Assembly (NCBI RefSeq): GCF_016860545.1
Contig: NZ_BNEB01000005.1
Span: 930,001 to 994,000 of the forward strand
Origin: Streptomyces asoensis
Lineage (GTDB): Bacteria > Actinomycetota > Actinomycetes > Streptomycetales > Streptomycetaceae
Length of the DNA: 64,000 nucleotides
Reading direction: 5' to 3'
The stretch's first letter is position 1, and the number at the start of each line of letters is the position of its first letter. The notes beneath the pieces are model-generated. The model was not told where the DNA came from and did not search any database. It was given only the letters and a program-made list of their open reading frames with translations. This document shows positions 1 through 8,257 of the stretch, one piece after another. Position numbers and translations under genes: made by a program.

Positions 1-629
1 GTGACGACGTTCACCACGCCGTCGGGGACGCCGGCCCGCTGGAGCAGTCCCGCCATGTACAGGGCGCTGAGCGGGGTTTCGTCGGCGGGCTTGTGGACGA
101 CCGTGTTGCCCGCGGCGAGGGCCGGGGCGATCTTCGAACCGGCGAGGATCAGCGGGAAGTTGAACGGGGTGATCGCGGCGACCACACCGAGCGGGCCCCG
201 CCTGGTGTACGCGAGGGCGTTCAGGGGCGTGTCACGGGTCGCGCCGTCCAGGGAGAAGGCGAGGGAGGCGAAGTACTCGTAGTCGTGGGCCGCGTTCGTG
301 ACGTCGACCGCGAGGGCCAGGGTGAGGGGCTTGCCGACGTCCAGGCTCTCCAGCCGGGCGATCTCGTCGGCCTCCGCACGGATGAGTTCCGCCACCCGCA
401 GCAGCACGCGGCCGCGTTCCCGTCCGCTCAGCCCGGACCACTGCCCGGCGTCGAAGGCGGTGCGCGCGGCCCGTACGGCGGCGTCCACGTCGGCGGCGCC
501 CGCCTCCGCGACGGTGGTGACGACCGCGCCCCGGGACGGGTCGACCACCTCGGTCCGCGCCCCGTCCGCGGCCTCGCGCCACTGTCCCCCGATGAACAGC
601 CGGCCCGGGTCGGTCTCGAAGGTGGTCAT
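1..629 (-). CDS. Aldehyde dehydrogenase, 3' end cut by window edge
   Basis: The leftward reading frame starts at the ATG complementary to 627-629 and runs off the left edge after about 209 residues. It encodes the N-terminal NAD-binding part of an ALDH-superfamily enzyme: the entry segment LFIGGQWREA, then DVGKP, then the strongly conserved ITPFNFPL and KIAPALAAGNTVVHKPA block. The catalytic Cys and the second half lie outside the window. The family oxidises aldehydes to acids with NAD(P)+ in the cytoplasm; the substrate cannot be told from this part. It is divergent from a MarR gene and shares a 104-bp control region with two palindromes, so it is probably repressed by that MarR and induced by an aromatic or aldehyde ligand (inference). 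Confidence 0.93.
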   Translation of the reverse strand, partial: MTTFETDPGRLFIGGQWREAADGARTEVVDPSRGAVVTTVAEAGAADVDAAVRAARTAFDAGQWSGLSGRERGRVLLRVAELIRAEADEIARLESLDVGKPLTLALAVDVTNAAHDYEYFASLAFSLDGATRDTPLNALAYTRRGPLGVVAAITPFNFPLILAGSKIAPALAAGNTVVHKPADETPLSALYMAGLLQRAGVPDGVVNVV

Positions 630-664
630 GGCCACTCCTCAGCCTCGTCGCCAAGATTTCAACA

Positions 665-726
665 AACAGGAATCCTGTTGGTCCGCAGTCTCATTACGGA
701 CAGGTTTCCTGTCAATGGTCTAGGCT
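665..726. promoter_or_regulatory. Divergent promoters with two MarR-type palindromes
   Basis: Two palindromes of the form ACAGG-N3-CCTGT lie at 666-678 and 700-712, centres 34 bp apart (about three helical turns). For the rightward marR gene a TAGGCT -10 box at 721-726 ends 7 nt before the ATG, predicting a leaderless transcript. For the leftward dehydrogenase a TTGACA -35 (complement of 710-715) overlaps the second palindrome. Repressor bound here would block both promoters. The palindromes are seen directly; MarR binding is inferred from position and spacing. Confidence 0.75.
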
Positions 727-733
727 CGGTCCC

Positions 734-1195
734 ATGGCAGGCACCCAGACGACCCAGGCAGCGTCCGCACCGCCCCGCCAGGCGCCCCCGTCCCTGCTCT
801 ACATGGTGAAACAGGTGGAGCTGGTCGTGCGATCGCACCTGGACGAGCTGGTCAGGCCGTCCGGCATCACGGCCCTCCAGTACACGGCGCTCACCGTGCT
901 GGAGCGGCACGACGGCCTGTCGGCGGCCCAGCTGGCCCGGGACTCCTTCGTGACCGCCCAGTCCATCGCCGACCTGGTGCGTTCACTGGAGGGGCGCGGC
1001 CTCGTCCGGCGTGAACGCAACCCGCGCAACCGGCGCGAGCTGCTCATCCTGCTCACCGAGGAGGGGCGCGAGCTGCTCGACCGGCACGCGGGTCCGGTGC
1101 GGGAGCTGGAGGAGCGGATGGTGCGCGAGCTCACGGCGCACCAGACCGAGCAGCTGCGCACGGCCCTCTCCAAGGCCTGGCACGCGCTCTCCTGA
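734..1195 (+). CDS. MarR-family transcriptional regulator
   Basis: 153-residue protein with the winged-helix layout of the MarR family: N-terminal dimerisation helix (about 22-45), recognition region AQLARDSFVTAQSIADLVRS (about 77-96), wing with RERNPRNRRELL (about 103-115) and a C-terminal dimerisation helix. Length matches the family (140-160). The ATG at 734 follows a TAGGCT -10 box by 7 nt with no Shine-Dalgarno sequence, so translation is probably leaderless. It is divergent from an aldehyde dehydrogenase, the usual arrangement for a MarR repressor that controls the neighbour and itself. The ligand is unknown. Confidence 0.93.
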   Translation: MAGTQTTQAASAPPRQAPPSLLYMVKQVELVVRSHLDELVRPSGITALQYTALTVLERHDGLSAAQLARDSFVTAQSIADLVRSLEGRGLVRRERNPRNRRELLILLTEEGRELLDRHAGPVRELEERMVRELTAHQTEQLRTALSKAWHALS

Positions 1196-1387
1196 GCGCC
1201 CGGCGCACCCCTTCGCTCACGCTGCGAAAAAACTCCGGCAGCGGCAGCGGCATTTCGAAGACATATGTCAATCGAACATGCTGGAATTCACTCGTTCGGG
1301 GGTAACTTGGCGGGACGGGGAACTGCTGTGCGCTCCCCGGCCGTTGGAAGCTCCCGACCGGTGGAGCGGGTTGGAGGCGATGTCGTC

Positions 1388-1768
1388 GTGCCGGAGGAAA
1401 TCACGGCGGACACCCCGCATCTTCGCGTCCACCGGGACCGGGGGTACACGGTGCTGGAGTTCCGCGGCGAGATCGACATCGTCGCGGCGACCGAGATCGT
1501 CCCCCACCTCGACGACGCCACCGGCTCCCCCGCGCCCCGGATCGTCATCGACCTGAGCCGGATCGAGTTCTTCGACTGCTCCGGCCTGCGTCTGCTCTAC
1601 CGGGCCCGCCACCGGGTCCTCGACCACGGCGGGCATCTGCACCTCGTCTGCACCCACCGGCTCACCCTGCGGATCCTGCGGGCGACCGGGATGTACCGGC
1701 TGCTGCCCCCGGCCGCGACCCTGGAGGCGGCCCTGGAGCAGCCGGAGGCGGCCTCCGGCACGTTATGA
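1388..1768 (+). CDS. STAS-domain anti-sigma factor antagonist-like protein
   Basis: About 126 residues when started at the GTG at 1388, which has GGAGG 10 nt upstream; the open frame extends to an ATG at 1265, but those extra 41 residues do not look like STAS sequence. The body is one STAS domain: FRGEIDIVAATEI, then IVIDLSRIEFFDCSGLRLLY, where the Ser in DCSGL is at the position phosphorylated in SpoIIAA/BldG-type antagonists. Such proteins release a sigma factor by binding an RsbW-type kinase. No cognate kinase or sigma gene is next to it. Function as antagonist is by family; the partner is unknown. A G-rich element TTCGGGGGTAAC precedes it at 1295-1306. Confidence 0.85.
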   Translation: MPEEITADTPHLRVHRDRGYTVLEFRGEIDIVAATEIVPHLDDATGSPAPRIVIDLSRIEFFDCSGLRLLYRARHRVLDHGGHLHLVCTHRLTLRILRATGMYRLLPPAATLEAALEQPEAASGTL

Positions 1769-1832
1769 CGGCGCTCGACGCGCTCACCGCCCGCCCTGTC
1801 CGTGACCCGGCCCCGGTCCACCCGGCCCCGGG

Positions 1833-2807
1833 CTACTCCCCGCGCGCCGCGTCGAACAGGGCACTGACCGATTCGCCGTTGTGGATACGGCGGACCGCCT
1901 CCGCGAGAGCGGGCGCGATGGACAGGATCCGCAGTTTGTCGGTGTGCTCCTCCGCGGGCACCGGCACCGTGTTGGTGCACACGATCTCCAGCACGTCGGG
2001 CTGCTCGCTCAGCCGCTTGAGGGCACCGGCCGCGAACAGGCCGTGCGTACAGGCCACCCGTATCGATCTCGGCTCCGACTCCCTGAGCCGGTCCAGCAGC
2101 TCCAGGACGGTACTGCCCTTGGCGATCTCGTCGTCGAGGACGATGACGTCCCGCCCGGCGACCTCGCCGATCACGGTGCTGATGCTGACCCGGTCGTCCG
2201 CGTAGCGCTGTTTGGCGCCCGCCGCCACCTGGGCGCCGATCATCCGGGCGAAGGCCGCGGCCTCCTTGGCGTTGCCGAGGTCCGGCGAGACCACGGTGGT
2301 GCGGGTCAGGTCGTAGCGGCGGAAATGGGCCGCCAGCTCCCGGTGGGCGTGCAGATGGTCCACGGGCATCGAGAAGAAGCCGTGCACCTGCGGCGAGTGC
2401 AGCGTCATGGCGAGAACGCGGTGCACGCCGGCCGCCGCCATCAGGTCCGCGACCAGGCGGCCGCCCAGCGATATCCGGGGCGCGTCCTTCTTGTCCGAGC
2501 GGGCGTAGGAATAGTGCGGCATGACGACGGTGATCCGTCCCGCCGACGCCCCGCGGGCCGCGTCGCACATCAGCAGCAGTTCGACGAGGTGCTCCTGCAC
2601 GGGTCGGACCAGAGGCTGGACGAGGAAGACGTCCCGTTCCCGGCAGTTGGCCTGGAGCTGGACCTCCAGACAGTCGTTGGCGAACCTGCTGAGCCGGGTG
2701 GGGCTCAGGGGGACCCCGAGGTGGGCGCAGACCTCGGCGGCCAGCTCGGGGTGGGCACTGCCGCTGAACACGGAGATGTCACGCACGATCGGCTCCTCGC
2801 TGATCAT
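1833..2807 (-). CDS. prs: Ribose-phosphate pyrophosphokinase (PRPP synthetase) paralogue
   Basis: 324-residue protein of the PRPP synthetase family, which makes 5-phosphoribosyl-1-pyrophosphate from ribose 5-phosphate and ATP. Visible are the N-terminal SGSAHPELA segment, the flexible-loop region YARSDKKDAPR, the TLHSPQVHGFF segment and the PRPP-binding loop IVLDDEIAKGST. The last differs from the usual DDMIDTGGT/DDI-type loop: Glu and Lys replace residues that are normally hydrophobic and Asp/Thr. This suggests an accessory paralogue (for example feeding a special pathway) rather than the housekeeping copy. A TAGCAT-like -10 lies on the complement of 2832-2837. It is convergent with the STAS gene. 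Confidence 0.88.
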   Translation of the reverse strand: MISEEPIVRDISVFSGSAHPELAAEVCAHLGVPLSPTRLSRFANDCLEVQLQANCRERDVFLVQPLVRPVQEHLVELLLMCDAARGASAGRITVVMPHYSYARSDKKDAPRISLGGRLVADLMAAAGVHRVLAMTLHSPQVHGFFSMPVDHLHAHRELAAHFRRYDLTRTTVVSPDLGNAKEAAAFARMIGAQVAAGAKQRYADDRVSISTVIGEVAGRDVIVLDDEIAKGSTVLELLDRLRESEPRSIRVACTHGLFAAGALKRLSEQPDVLEIVCTNTVPVPAEEHTDKLRILSIAPALAEAVRRIHNGESVSALFDAARGE

Positions 2808-3137
2808 GTCCGGCCGGGGCGGGGAGTTCTCATGCTACGGACCGGGGCCCTTCTGCCCACCCTCGGAAGCAGCCAGGCGTCCCACCGGGTCACTCCCGGC
2901 CACCGGCCCTCCCCCGCGGCGGGGCGGGCGTGGCGCGCGACCGCCCGACGGCGGCGCAGGACGACACGGCCGCCGCTCCGAGTCTGCCGGTCGACGGCAC
3001 GGCCCGCACGCCGGAGCGGGCGGCCCGTGCGCCGGATGCGCCGTCCCGCGCGGACGCGCACTGTCACAGCTTGTCAACGGTGCGGTCTGCCAAGGGAATC
3101 GGCGGGCATCCGCTGAGGAGGAAGGAGGGCTGTCCCC
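2808..3137. other. Intergenic region, no gene seen
   Basis: 330 bp between the divergent PRPP synthetase-like gene and the DUF4230 gene. Open frames here are short and lack Streptomyces codon bias. I see a possible TAGCAT -10 for the leftward gene (complement of 2832-2837) and a strong purine-rich ribosome-binding site GAGGAAGGAGG just before 3138. No repeat or RNA gene was recognised. Confidence 0.5.
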
Positions 3138-3821
3138 ATGACGACTTCGCTCAAGCCCGACGACACGCCCACCAAGAGCGCCCCCCGGCGCATGCCCCTG
3201 TGGGCCAAGGTGCTCACCGCCGTCGTGGTCGTCCTCGTCGTGATGTTCGCCGGGATCCGGCTGAGCCTGCTGCCGGGACTGCGCGACTTCTTCGGCACCG
3301 AGACCCACGACCGCACCGGCCCGGCCCTGCTGGAGTCCATCCAGGACATGAGCCGCTACGACGCCGCGTCCGGGAACTTCCAGGTCGTGGTGGACCTGGA
3401 GAAGGACGCCAAGTTCCTCCCCGACGCCATCCGGGGCACCCGCACCCTCTACGTCGGGGCGGGCACCGTGGACGCCTATGTCGATCTCGGCAAGGTCGGC
3501 GAGAAGGACGTGACGGTCGACGCCGACCGCACCTCGGCCACGATCCGGCTGCCGCACGCCCTGCTCGGCACCCCGGCGCTGGACGTCGACCGCTCCTACG
3601 CCGTCTCCAAGCAGCGCGGCCTCTTCGACCGGCTCGGCGACCTCTTCTCGGACAACCCGGGAGGCGAGCAGGCCGTGCAGAAGCTGGCCGTCAAGCACAT
3701 CTCCGACGCGGCCGAGGAGAGCGAACTGACCACCCGCGCCGAGGCCAACACCACCGACATGCTCAAGGGGCTGCTGCGCTCGCTCGGCTTCGAGGAGGTG
3801 AAGGTGACCTTCGGCACCTGA
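3138..3821 (+). CDS. DUF4230 membrane-anchored protein
   Basis: 227 residues. A short polar N terminus is followed by one transmembrane helix (about 22-41, WAKVLTAVVVVLVVMFAGIR) and an extracytoplasmic domain resembling DUF4230: LLESIQDMSRYDAASGNFQVVV, then alternating strands around YVGAGTVDAYVDLGKV, and a C-terminal helical part ending KVTFGT. Biochemical function of the family is unknown. The ATG is preceded by a strong GGAGG-rich site. A VanZ-family gene follows after 90 bp in the same direction, so the two may be a cell-envelope operon, though a G-rich element (3861-3872) between them may carry its own promoter. Confidence 0.85.
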   Translation: MTTSLKPDDTPTKSAPRRMPLWAKVLTAVVVVLVVMFAGIRLSLLPGLRDFFGTETHDRTGPALLESIQDMSRYDAASGNFQVVVDLEKDAKFLPDAIRGTRTLYVGAGTVDAYVDLGKVGEKDVTVDADRTSATIRLPHALLGTPALDVDRSYAVSKQRGLFDRLGDLFSDNPGGEQAVQKLAVKHISDAAEESELTTRAEANTTDMLKGLLRSLGFEEVKVTFGT

Positions 3822-3911
3822 GCGTGCCGACGGCGGACTTCGCACCGCATCTCTCCGCCTTTCGGGGGTAACAGCGCTATCACGCAGGGAAGTTGAAGAC
3901 TGGAGGACCGG

Positions 3912-4523
3912 ATGTCCCGTGCAGCCCTACGTCCGCTCGCCGTGTTCCGTCCGCGGGCCGGCCGGACCGAGGAGCCCGCCCCGCCCGGAAAGGGGGCCGG
4001 GAAAGCCGGACCCGCGCCGGACCGCAAGGCCGACGCGCCGAAGAAGACGGCACGCACCGAGCGCCGACCGTTGCCGTGGCCCCTGCGGGCGCTGGCGATG
4101 CTCTTCGGCTTCGCGTTCATGGTGGCGTTCGCCGTCGTACTCGCCCGGCTCACCCTGGAGCCGTCCCCCGCGTCCGCGGCGCTGGTGCACTCCAACCTGC
4201 GCCCGGGCGACTCCCTGCGCGCCTATCTGGACCAGCCCGAACTGCGCGACGCGGTGAAGCAGATCGGCGGCAACGTGGTGCTCGGCGTGCCCTTCGGCAT
4301 CCTGGTGCCGCTGGTGGCACCCGGCGCGCGCGGAGTGCTGCGCGTGATGCTGCTGACCGCGGGCGTGATGCTGCTGGTGGAGTTCGCGCAGGGCGCGCTG
4401 GTGACCGGACGCGCCTTCGACATCGACGACGTCATCCTCAACACCACGGGCGCGCTGATCGGCTACCTGCTGCTCGGGCGCCGGGTCTCCCGCGCGGTGC
4501 ACGCACGGGAACGCCGCGTGTGA
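3912..4523 (+). CDS. VanZ-family membrane protein
   Basis: 203 residues. The first ~60 are a charged, Ala/Pro/Lys-rich cytoplasmic tail, followed by hydrophobic helices at about 58-80, 118-135, 140-160 and 172-190. The segment NVVLGVPFGILVPL and the later E-F-A-Q-G-A-L-V-T-G-R-x-F-D-I-D-D-V-I-L-N run are the typical VanZ signature. VanZ confers low-level teicoplanin tolerance in enterococci; most actinobacterial members have no assigned role, and here a cell-envelope function is only inferred. GGAGG lies 5 nt upstream of the ATG. It follows the DUF4230 gene. Confidence 0.88.
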   Translation: MSRAALRPLAVFRPRAGRTEEPAPPGKGAGKAGPAPDRKADAPKKTARTERRPLPWPLRALAMLFGFAFMVAFAVVLARLTLEPSPASAALVHSNLRPGDSLRAYLDQPELRDAVKQIGGNVVLGVPFGILVPLVAPGARGVLRVMLLTAGVMLLVEFAQGALVTGRAFDIDDVILNTTGALIGYLLLGRRVSRAVHARERRV

Positions 4524-4555
4524 CAGGGCGCGGGACAGTTACGCCCGGACCACCG

Positions 4556-4834
4556 TCAGCGCGGGGTCCAGGTGTACCTGTCCCCGCCCACCCAGCGCAC
4601 GACGTCGGGGTCGTCCAGGTCGTGGACCGTGATGCCGAACGCGGCGGCGATCTCGAGGACGTCGGTGACGTCCCTCGCCTCTCCGACCACTTCGGCATCG
4701 ATTTCCACGATGCGGAAAGGGACCTCGCTCGGTTGCACCCCGAGCACCATGATTCTCGGCCGGGAGATTCGGAAACCCGCGATTTCGGTCATGACATCGA
4801 GGGTAGAGCGGAACCTCTCGTCATGAATCATCAT
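4556..4834 (-). CDS. Small hypothetical protein
   Basis: 92-residue acidic protein if started at the tandem ATG codons complementary to 4829-4834 (MMIHDERFRS...). It has good codon bias, begins with an alternating hydrophobic pattern and ends in a compact DDPDVVRWVGGDRYTWTPR tail. No domain was recognised. The open frame continues upstream to 4999, but that extension overlaps the divergent PHP gene and is Arg/Pro-rich shadow sequence. It is convergent with the VanZ gene (32 bp) and divergent from the PHP gene. Confidence 0.65.
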   Translation of the reverse strand: MMIHDERFRSTLDVMTEIAGFRISRPRIMVLGVQPSEVPFRIVEIDAEVVGEARDVTDVLEIAAAFGITVHDLDDPDVVRWVGGDRYTWTPR

Positions 4835-4941
4835 GAATTGTCCGATACGCCCCGGACGGAGAGGCCCGGGCCGCGCGACCCGTGGTGCCGTCCTGGTGCG
4901 GTCCGGGCGTCGGTGGGGAACTCTGGAGCCAGGAGGTGGCG

Positions 4942-5982
4942 ATGGATCCCGTCGAGGCCCTGGACCGGATCGCCTTCCTGCTGGAGCGGTCCCTCGCACC
5001 GACGTACCGGGTGCGCGCCTTCCGCACCGCGGCCCGGGTGCTGGCCCCGCTGTCCGCGGCGGAGGTCGGGCGGCGGGCCGCCGAGGGCACCCTGGAGTCG
5101 CTGAAGGGCGTGGGCCCCAAGACCGCCCAGGTGGTGCGGGAAGCGCTCGCCGGACAGGTGCCCTCCTACCTGGAGAAGCTCCAGGAGGAGACGGGACGGC
5201 CGCTCACCGACGGCGCCGGGGCCGGGCTGCGCGAGCTGCTGCGCGGCGACTGCCATCTGCACTCCGACTGGTCCGACGGCGGCAGTCCCATCGAGGAGAT
5301 GGGCCGGGCCGCGGCCGCGCTCGGCCACGAGTGGGCCGTGCTGACCGACCACTCCCCCCGGCTGACGGTGGCCCGCGGGCTGTCCCCGGAGCGGCTGCGG
5401 CGGCAGCTGGAGGTGGTCGAGGAGCTCAACGCGACCTGGGCGCCGTTCCGGCTGCTGACCGGCATCGAGTGCGACATCCTCGACGACGGGTCGCTGGACC
5501 AGGAGCCGGAGCTGCTGGAGCGGCTCGACGTGGTGGTCGTGTCCGTGCACTCCAAGCTGCGCATGGACTCCCGGGCGATGACCCGGCGCATGGTGAACGC
5601 GGTCCGCGATCCGCACGCCGACGTCCTCGGCCACTGCACCGGCCGGCTGGTCACCGGGAAGGGACGGCCGGAGTCGGAGTTCGACGCCGACGAGGTGTTC
5701 GCCGCGTGCGCCGAGTCCGGGACGGCCGTCGAGATCAACAGCAGGTCCGAGCGGCTGGACCCGCCGCGCCGGCTGCTGCGCCGGGCCGTGGAGGCCGGCA
5801 CGCTCTTCTCCGTCGACACCGACGCGCACGCGCCCGGCCAGCTGGACTGGCAGATCCTGGGCTGTGCGCGGGCCGAGGAGTGCGGGGTACCCGGGGAGCG
5901 GGTCGTGACCTCGTGGCCCGTGGCGGACCTGCTGGCCTGGACCCGGGAGGGACGGCTACCTGCGGCCGTGGCGGGTGCCTGA
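4942..5982 (+). CDS. PHP-domain phosphoesterase with helix-hairpin-helix N terminus
   Basis: 346 residues from the ATG at 4942, chosen because AGGAGG lies just upstream; the frame opens earlier at 4882 without such a site. Residues ~1-75 carry helix-hairpin-helix elements (LKGVGPKTAQVV), followed by a PHP metallophosphoesterase domain with metal ligands in DCHLHSDWSDGG, LTDHS, GIECDIL, SVHSKL, GHCTG and DTDAHAP. This is the layout of the C-terminal part of PolX DNA polymerases without the nucleotidyltransferase domain. A phosphoesterase or nuclease role, possibly on DNA ends, is inferred from family. It is followed 35 bp downstream by a HAD phosphatase in the same direction. Confidence 0.9.
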   Translation: MDPVEALDRIAFLLERSLAPTYRVRAFRTAARVLAPLSAAEVGRRAAEGTLESLKGVGPKTAQVVREALAGQVPSYLEKLQEETGRPLTDGAGAGLRELLRGDCHLHSDWSDGGSPIEEMGRAAAALGHEWAVLTDHSPRLTVARGLSPERLRRQLEVVEELNATWAPFRLLTGIECDILDDGSLDQEPELLERLDVVVVSVHSKLRMDSRAMTRRMVNAVRDPHADVLGHCTGRLVTGKGRPESEFDADEVFAACAESGTAVEINSRSERLDPPRRLLRRAVEAGTLFSVDTDAHAPGQLDWQILGCARAEECGVPGERVVTSWPVADLLAWTREGRLPAAVAGA

Positions 5983-6017
5983 GCGCACCCGGGGGGCTCG
6001 ACAGAAAGGAACCCGCG

Positions 6018-6674
6018 ATGACACGCGCCGCCGTTTTCGACGTCGACGGCACCCTCGTCGACACCAACCACCTGCATGTCACCACCTGGTGGGAGGCCCT
6101 GCGGCAGGCGGGCCACCGGGTCCCCATGCACGCCGTGCACCGGGCCGTCGGACTGGGCTCCGAGGACCTCGTCGCGCATCTGCTCGGTGACGAGCGGGAC
6201 AAGGACGAGGACGACCGGCTCGGTGCCGCGCACAAGGCTCTGTACGGGCAGTACTTCGACCGCCTGCCCGCGCTGAAGGACGCCGGCCCGCTGCTGCGCA
6301 GGCTGCACTCCGACGGCTGGACGGTCGTCCTCGCCACGTCCGCGAGCGGGGCCGAGCTGTCCGCCCTGCGGCGCGCCATCGACGCCGACGACGTCATCGC
6401 CGCGACGGCGAGCTCGGACGACGTGGAGGAGGGCAAGCCCGCTCCGGAGCCGGTGGAGCACGCGCTGGAGCTGGCCGGTGCCCTTGCCGAACGGTCCGTG
6501 TTCGTCGGCGACACCGTGTGGGACATGCGGGCCGGCCGCCGGGCCGGGGTGCGCTGCGTGGGCGTGCTGTGCGGCGGCATTCCGCGCGCCGACCTGGTGG
6601 AGGCGGGCGCGGAGGCCGTCTACGCCGATCCGGCCGGGCTCCTGGCGTCCCTGGCGGACAGCCCGCTGGCGTGA
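6018..6674 (+). CDS. HAD-superfamily phosphatase (phosphoglycolate phosphatase-like)
   Basis: 218 residues. All four HAD motifs are visible: motif I FDVDGTLVDT (nucleophile and acid Asp), motif II TSASG, motif III Lys in EEGKPAPEP, motif IV VGDTVWDM. The helical cap between motifs I and II (about 15-90) makes it a C1-type phosphatase acting on small phosphorylated metabolites; substrate unknown. The ATG at 6018 has AAAGGA upstream. It lies 35 bp after the PHP gene and could be co-transcribed. Confidence 0.9.
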   Translation: MTRAAVFDVDGTLVDTNHLHVTTWWEALRQAGHRVPMHAVHRAVGLGSEDLVAHLLGDERDKDEDDRLGAAHKALYGQYFDRLPALKDAGPLLRRLHSDGWTVVLATSASGAELSALRRAIDADDVIAATASSDDVEEGKPAPEPVEHALELAGALAERSVFVGDTVWDMRAGRRAGVRCVGVLCGGIPRADLVEAGAEAVYADPAGLLASLADSPLA

Positions 6675-6741
6675 GGCACGGCACGCCGCCCGCATCGTGC
6701 CGGCCGGGCATCCCGGGCGGCCGCAGGGGCACCCGCAGCGG

Positions 6742-7989
6742 ATGACGTGGGTGAGGGCCGTACGAGGAAAGGGGCGGGCGCCGGCCGGGGACACGCGCCG
6801 CGGGACGGACCCGGACACCGGGCCGGATTCGCGTGATCGGGTCGTCCGGCGGATGGCCGTCGCGGGCGGATGGGCCGTCCGGCGGGAGGCTGAGGGTGTC
6901 GCGCGGGCCGCCCGGGCGGTCCGCCGGGGGCCGGGGCGCGAGCGCGATCTGGTGGTGCAGTCGCTCAAGGCGGCCGGCGCCGCGCTGCTGGCCTGGGTCG
7001 TCGCAAGGAATCTGCTCGGCGATCCGATGGCGCTGATGGCGCCCTGGGTGGCGCTGGTGCTGGTGCAGGCCACCGTCTTCGGTTCGCTGCGGCAGGCCGG
7101 CCAGCAGTGCACGGCGATCTGCGCGGGCACGCTGTGCGCCTCGGGGGCACAGGCGGTGACCGGCGACCCGCTGGGCGCCCTCGCGCTGTCCGTGCCGCCG
7201 CTGATGCTGCTCGCGAACTGGCCCCGCTTCGGCGACCAGGGCGTCTACGCGGCCACCACCGCCGTCTTCACGCTCGCCTCGGGCACCGTCTCCTCATCGG
7301 CGGTGGGACACCGGCTGGGGCAGACCCTGCTGGGCGCGGTGATCGGGGTGGCGGTGAACGCGCTCGTGCTGCCGCCGGTCCACCTGCGGGACGTCCGCGA
7401 GAACCTGACGGCGCTGGCCCGGGAGGTCGGCGACCTGCTGCACGCCGTCGCCGCGGGGCTGCGCGACGGGGAGTGGGACGCCACCACGGCCGCCGAGTGG
7501 TCGCACGCCGCCGCGCGGCTGGAACGGCGGCGCGACGGGCTGCGCTCGGCACGCGACTGGAGCCGCGAGAGCCTGCGCCTGACCGCGGGCCCGCTGCGCG
7601 GACTGCGCCGGGGACCGCTCGACGCGCCGCCGGAGACCGAGGACGACCGCTGGAGCCGGGTGAGCGCGCATGTCACGGCCCTCACCCGCACCCTCGCCGT
7701 CGCGGCGGACGGCGACCGGACGCCCGGTCCGCCGCACGCCGCGGCGCTGCGGGCCTACGCCCGGCTGCTCGATCTGATCGGCGACGCCTGCCAGGACACC
7801 GCGTCGGACCGGCCCCCGGGACCGGACCCCCGGCGCGAGGCGGAGATGGCGGAGCTGCGCGGTGTGCTGTACGACAGCCTGCGCGAGCACGCGGGCGACG
7901 GCTCGCCGCACACGGCGGTGCTGGGGACGCTGCTGCTCCAGGCAGAGAACCTGTGGGCCGAGCTCGTCCCGGCCGCCCAGGACGCGTGA
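6742..7989 (+). CDS. FUSC/aromatic acid exporter-family membrane protein
   Basis: About 415 residues from the ATG at 6742 (an internal ATG at 6853 is an alternative; neither has a strong ribosome-binding site). The first ~70 residues are Arg-rich; then comes a block of about six hydrophobic helices (AGAALLAWVVARNLL, MAPWVALVLVQATVFGSL, AICAGTLCASGAQ, ALALSVPPLMLLANW, TTAVFTLASGTV, LLGAVIGVAVNALVLPP) and a long cytoplasmic helical tail. This is the FUSC/AaeB half-size topology linked to efflux of aromatic acids. The window has a paralogue at 15559-16815. A terminator follows at 8177-8209. Confidence 0.85.
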   Translation: MTWVRAVRGKGRAPAGDTRRGTDPDTGPDSRDRVVRRMAVAGGWAVRREAEGVARAARAVRRGPGRERDLVVQSLKAAGAALLAWVVARNLLGDPMALMAPWVALVLVQATVFGSLRQAGQQCTAICAGTLCASGAQAVTGDPLGALALSVPPLMLLANWPRFGDQGVYAATTAVFTLASGTVSSSAVGHRLGQTLLGAVIGVAVNALVLPPVHLRDVRENLTALAREVGDLLHAVAAGLRDGEWDATTAAEWSHAAARLERRRDGLRSARDWSRESLRLTAGPLRGLRRGPLDAPPETEDDRWSRVSAHVTALTRTLAVAADGDRTPGPPHAAALRAYARLLDLIGDACQDTASDRPPGPDPRREAEMAELRGVLYDSLREHAGDGSPHTAVLGTLLLQAENLWAELVPAAQDA

Positions 7990-8176
7990 CACACGTCACC
8001 GCGCGCGGCGGCAGGCCGGGGAACACCCCGAGGAAGTTCTCCGTTGAACGATTCGTGGGTGCGGACGGGACAGAGTCCCCGGACCTCACCTTCCGCCCAC
8101 AGGGACGATCGTCCGGCTGAAGCCCTGTGGAGCGTCTCGCCGAGAGGCGACCGCCGTGCGCGCCCACACCCGTACC

Positions 8177-8209
8177 GCCCCGACCGTGATTCCCCCGTCC
8201 GGTCGGGGC
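8177..8209 (+). terminator. Rho-independent terminator
   Basis: A perfect 10-bp G/C stem (GCCCCGACCG / CGGTCGGGGC) with a 13-nt loop is followed by TTTCCCTT. It lies about 190 bp after the FUSC gene and before the SDR promoter, and should insulate the two. Confidence 0.7.
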
Positions 8210-8257
8210 TTTCCCTTGTCCCGGGCCCGGCCCCGTTCACCCGGCCGCCGCGGGGAC

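Noticed and set aside
93..809. Long plus-strand open frames across the aldehyde dehydrogenase
   Set aside because: Arg/Gly/Ala-rich antisense shadows of the real gene, no domain.
2804..3067. 87-codon minus-strand frame upstream of the DUF4230 gene
   Set aside because: Almost half Arg, no ribosome-binding site, no domain.
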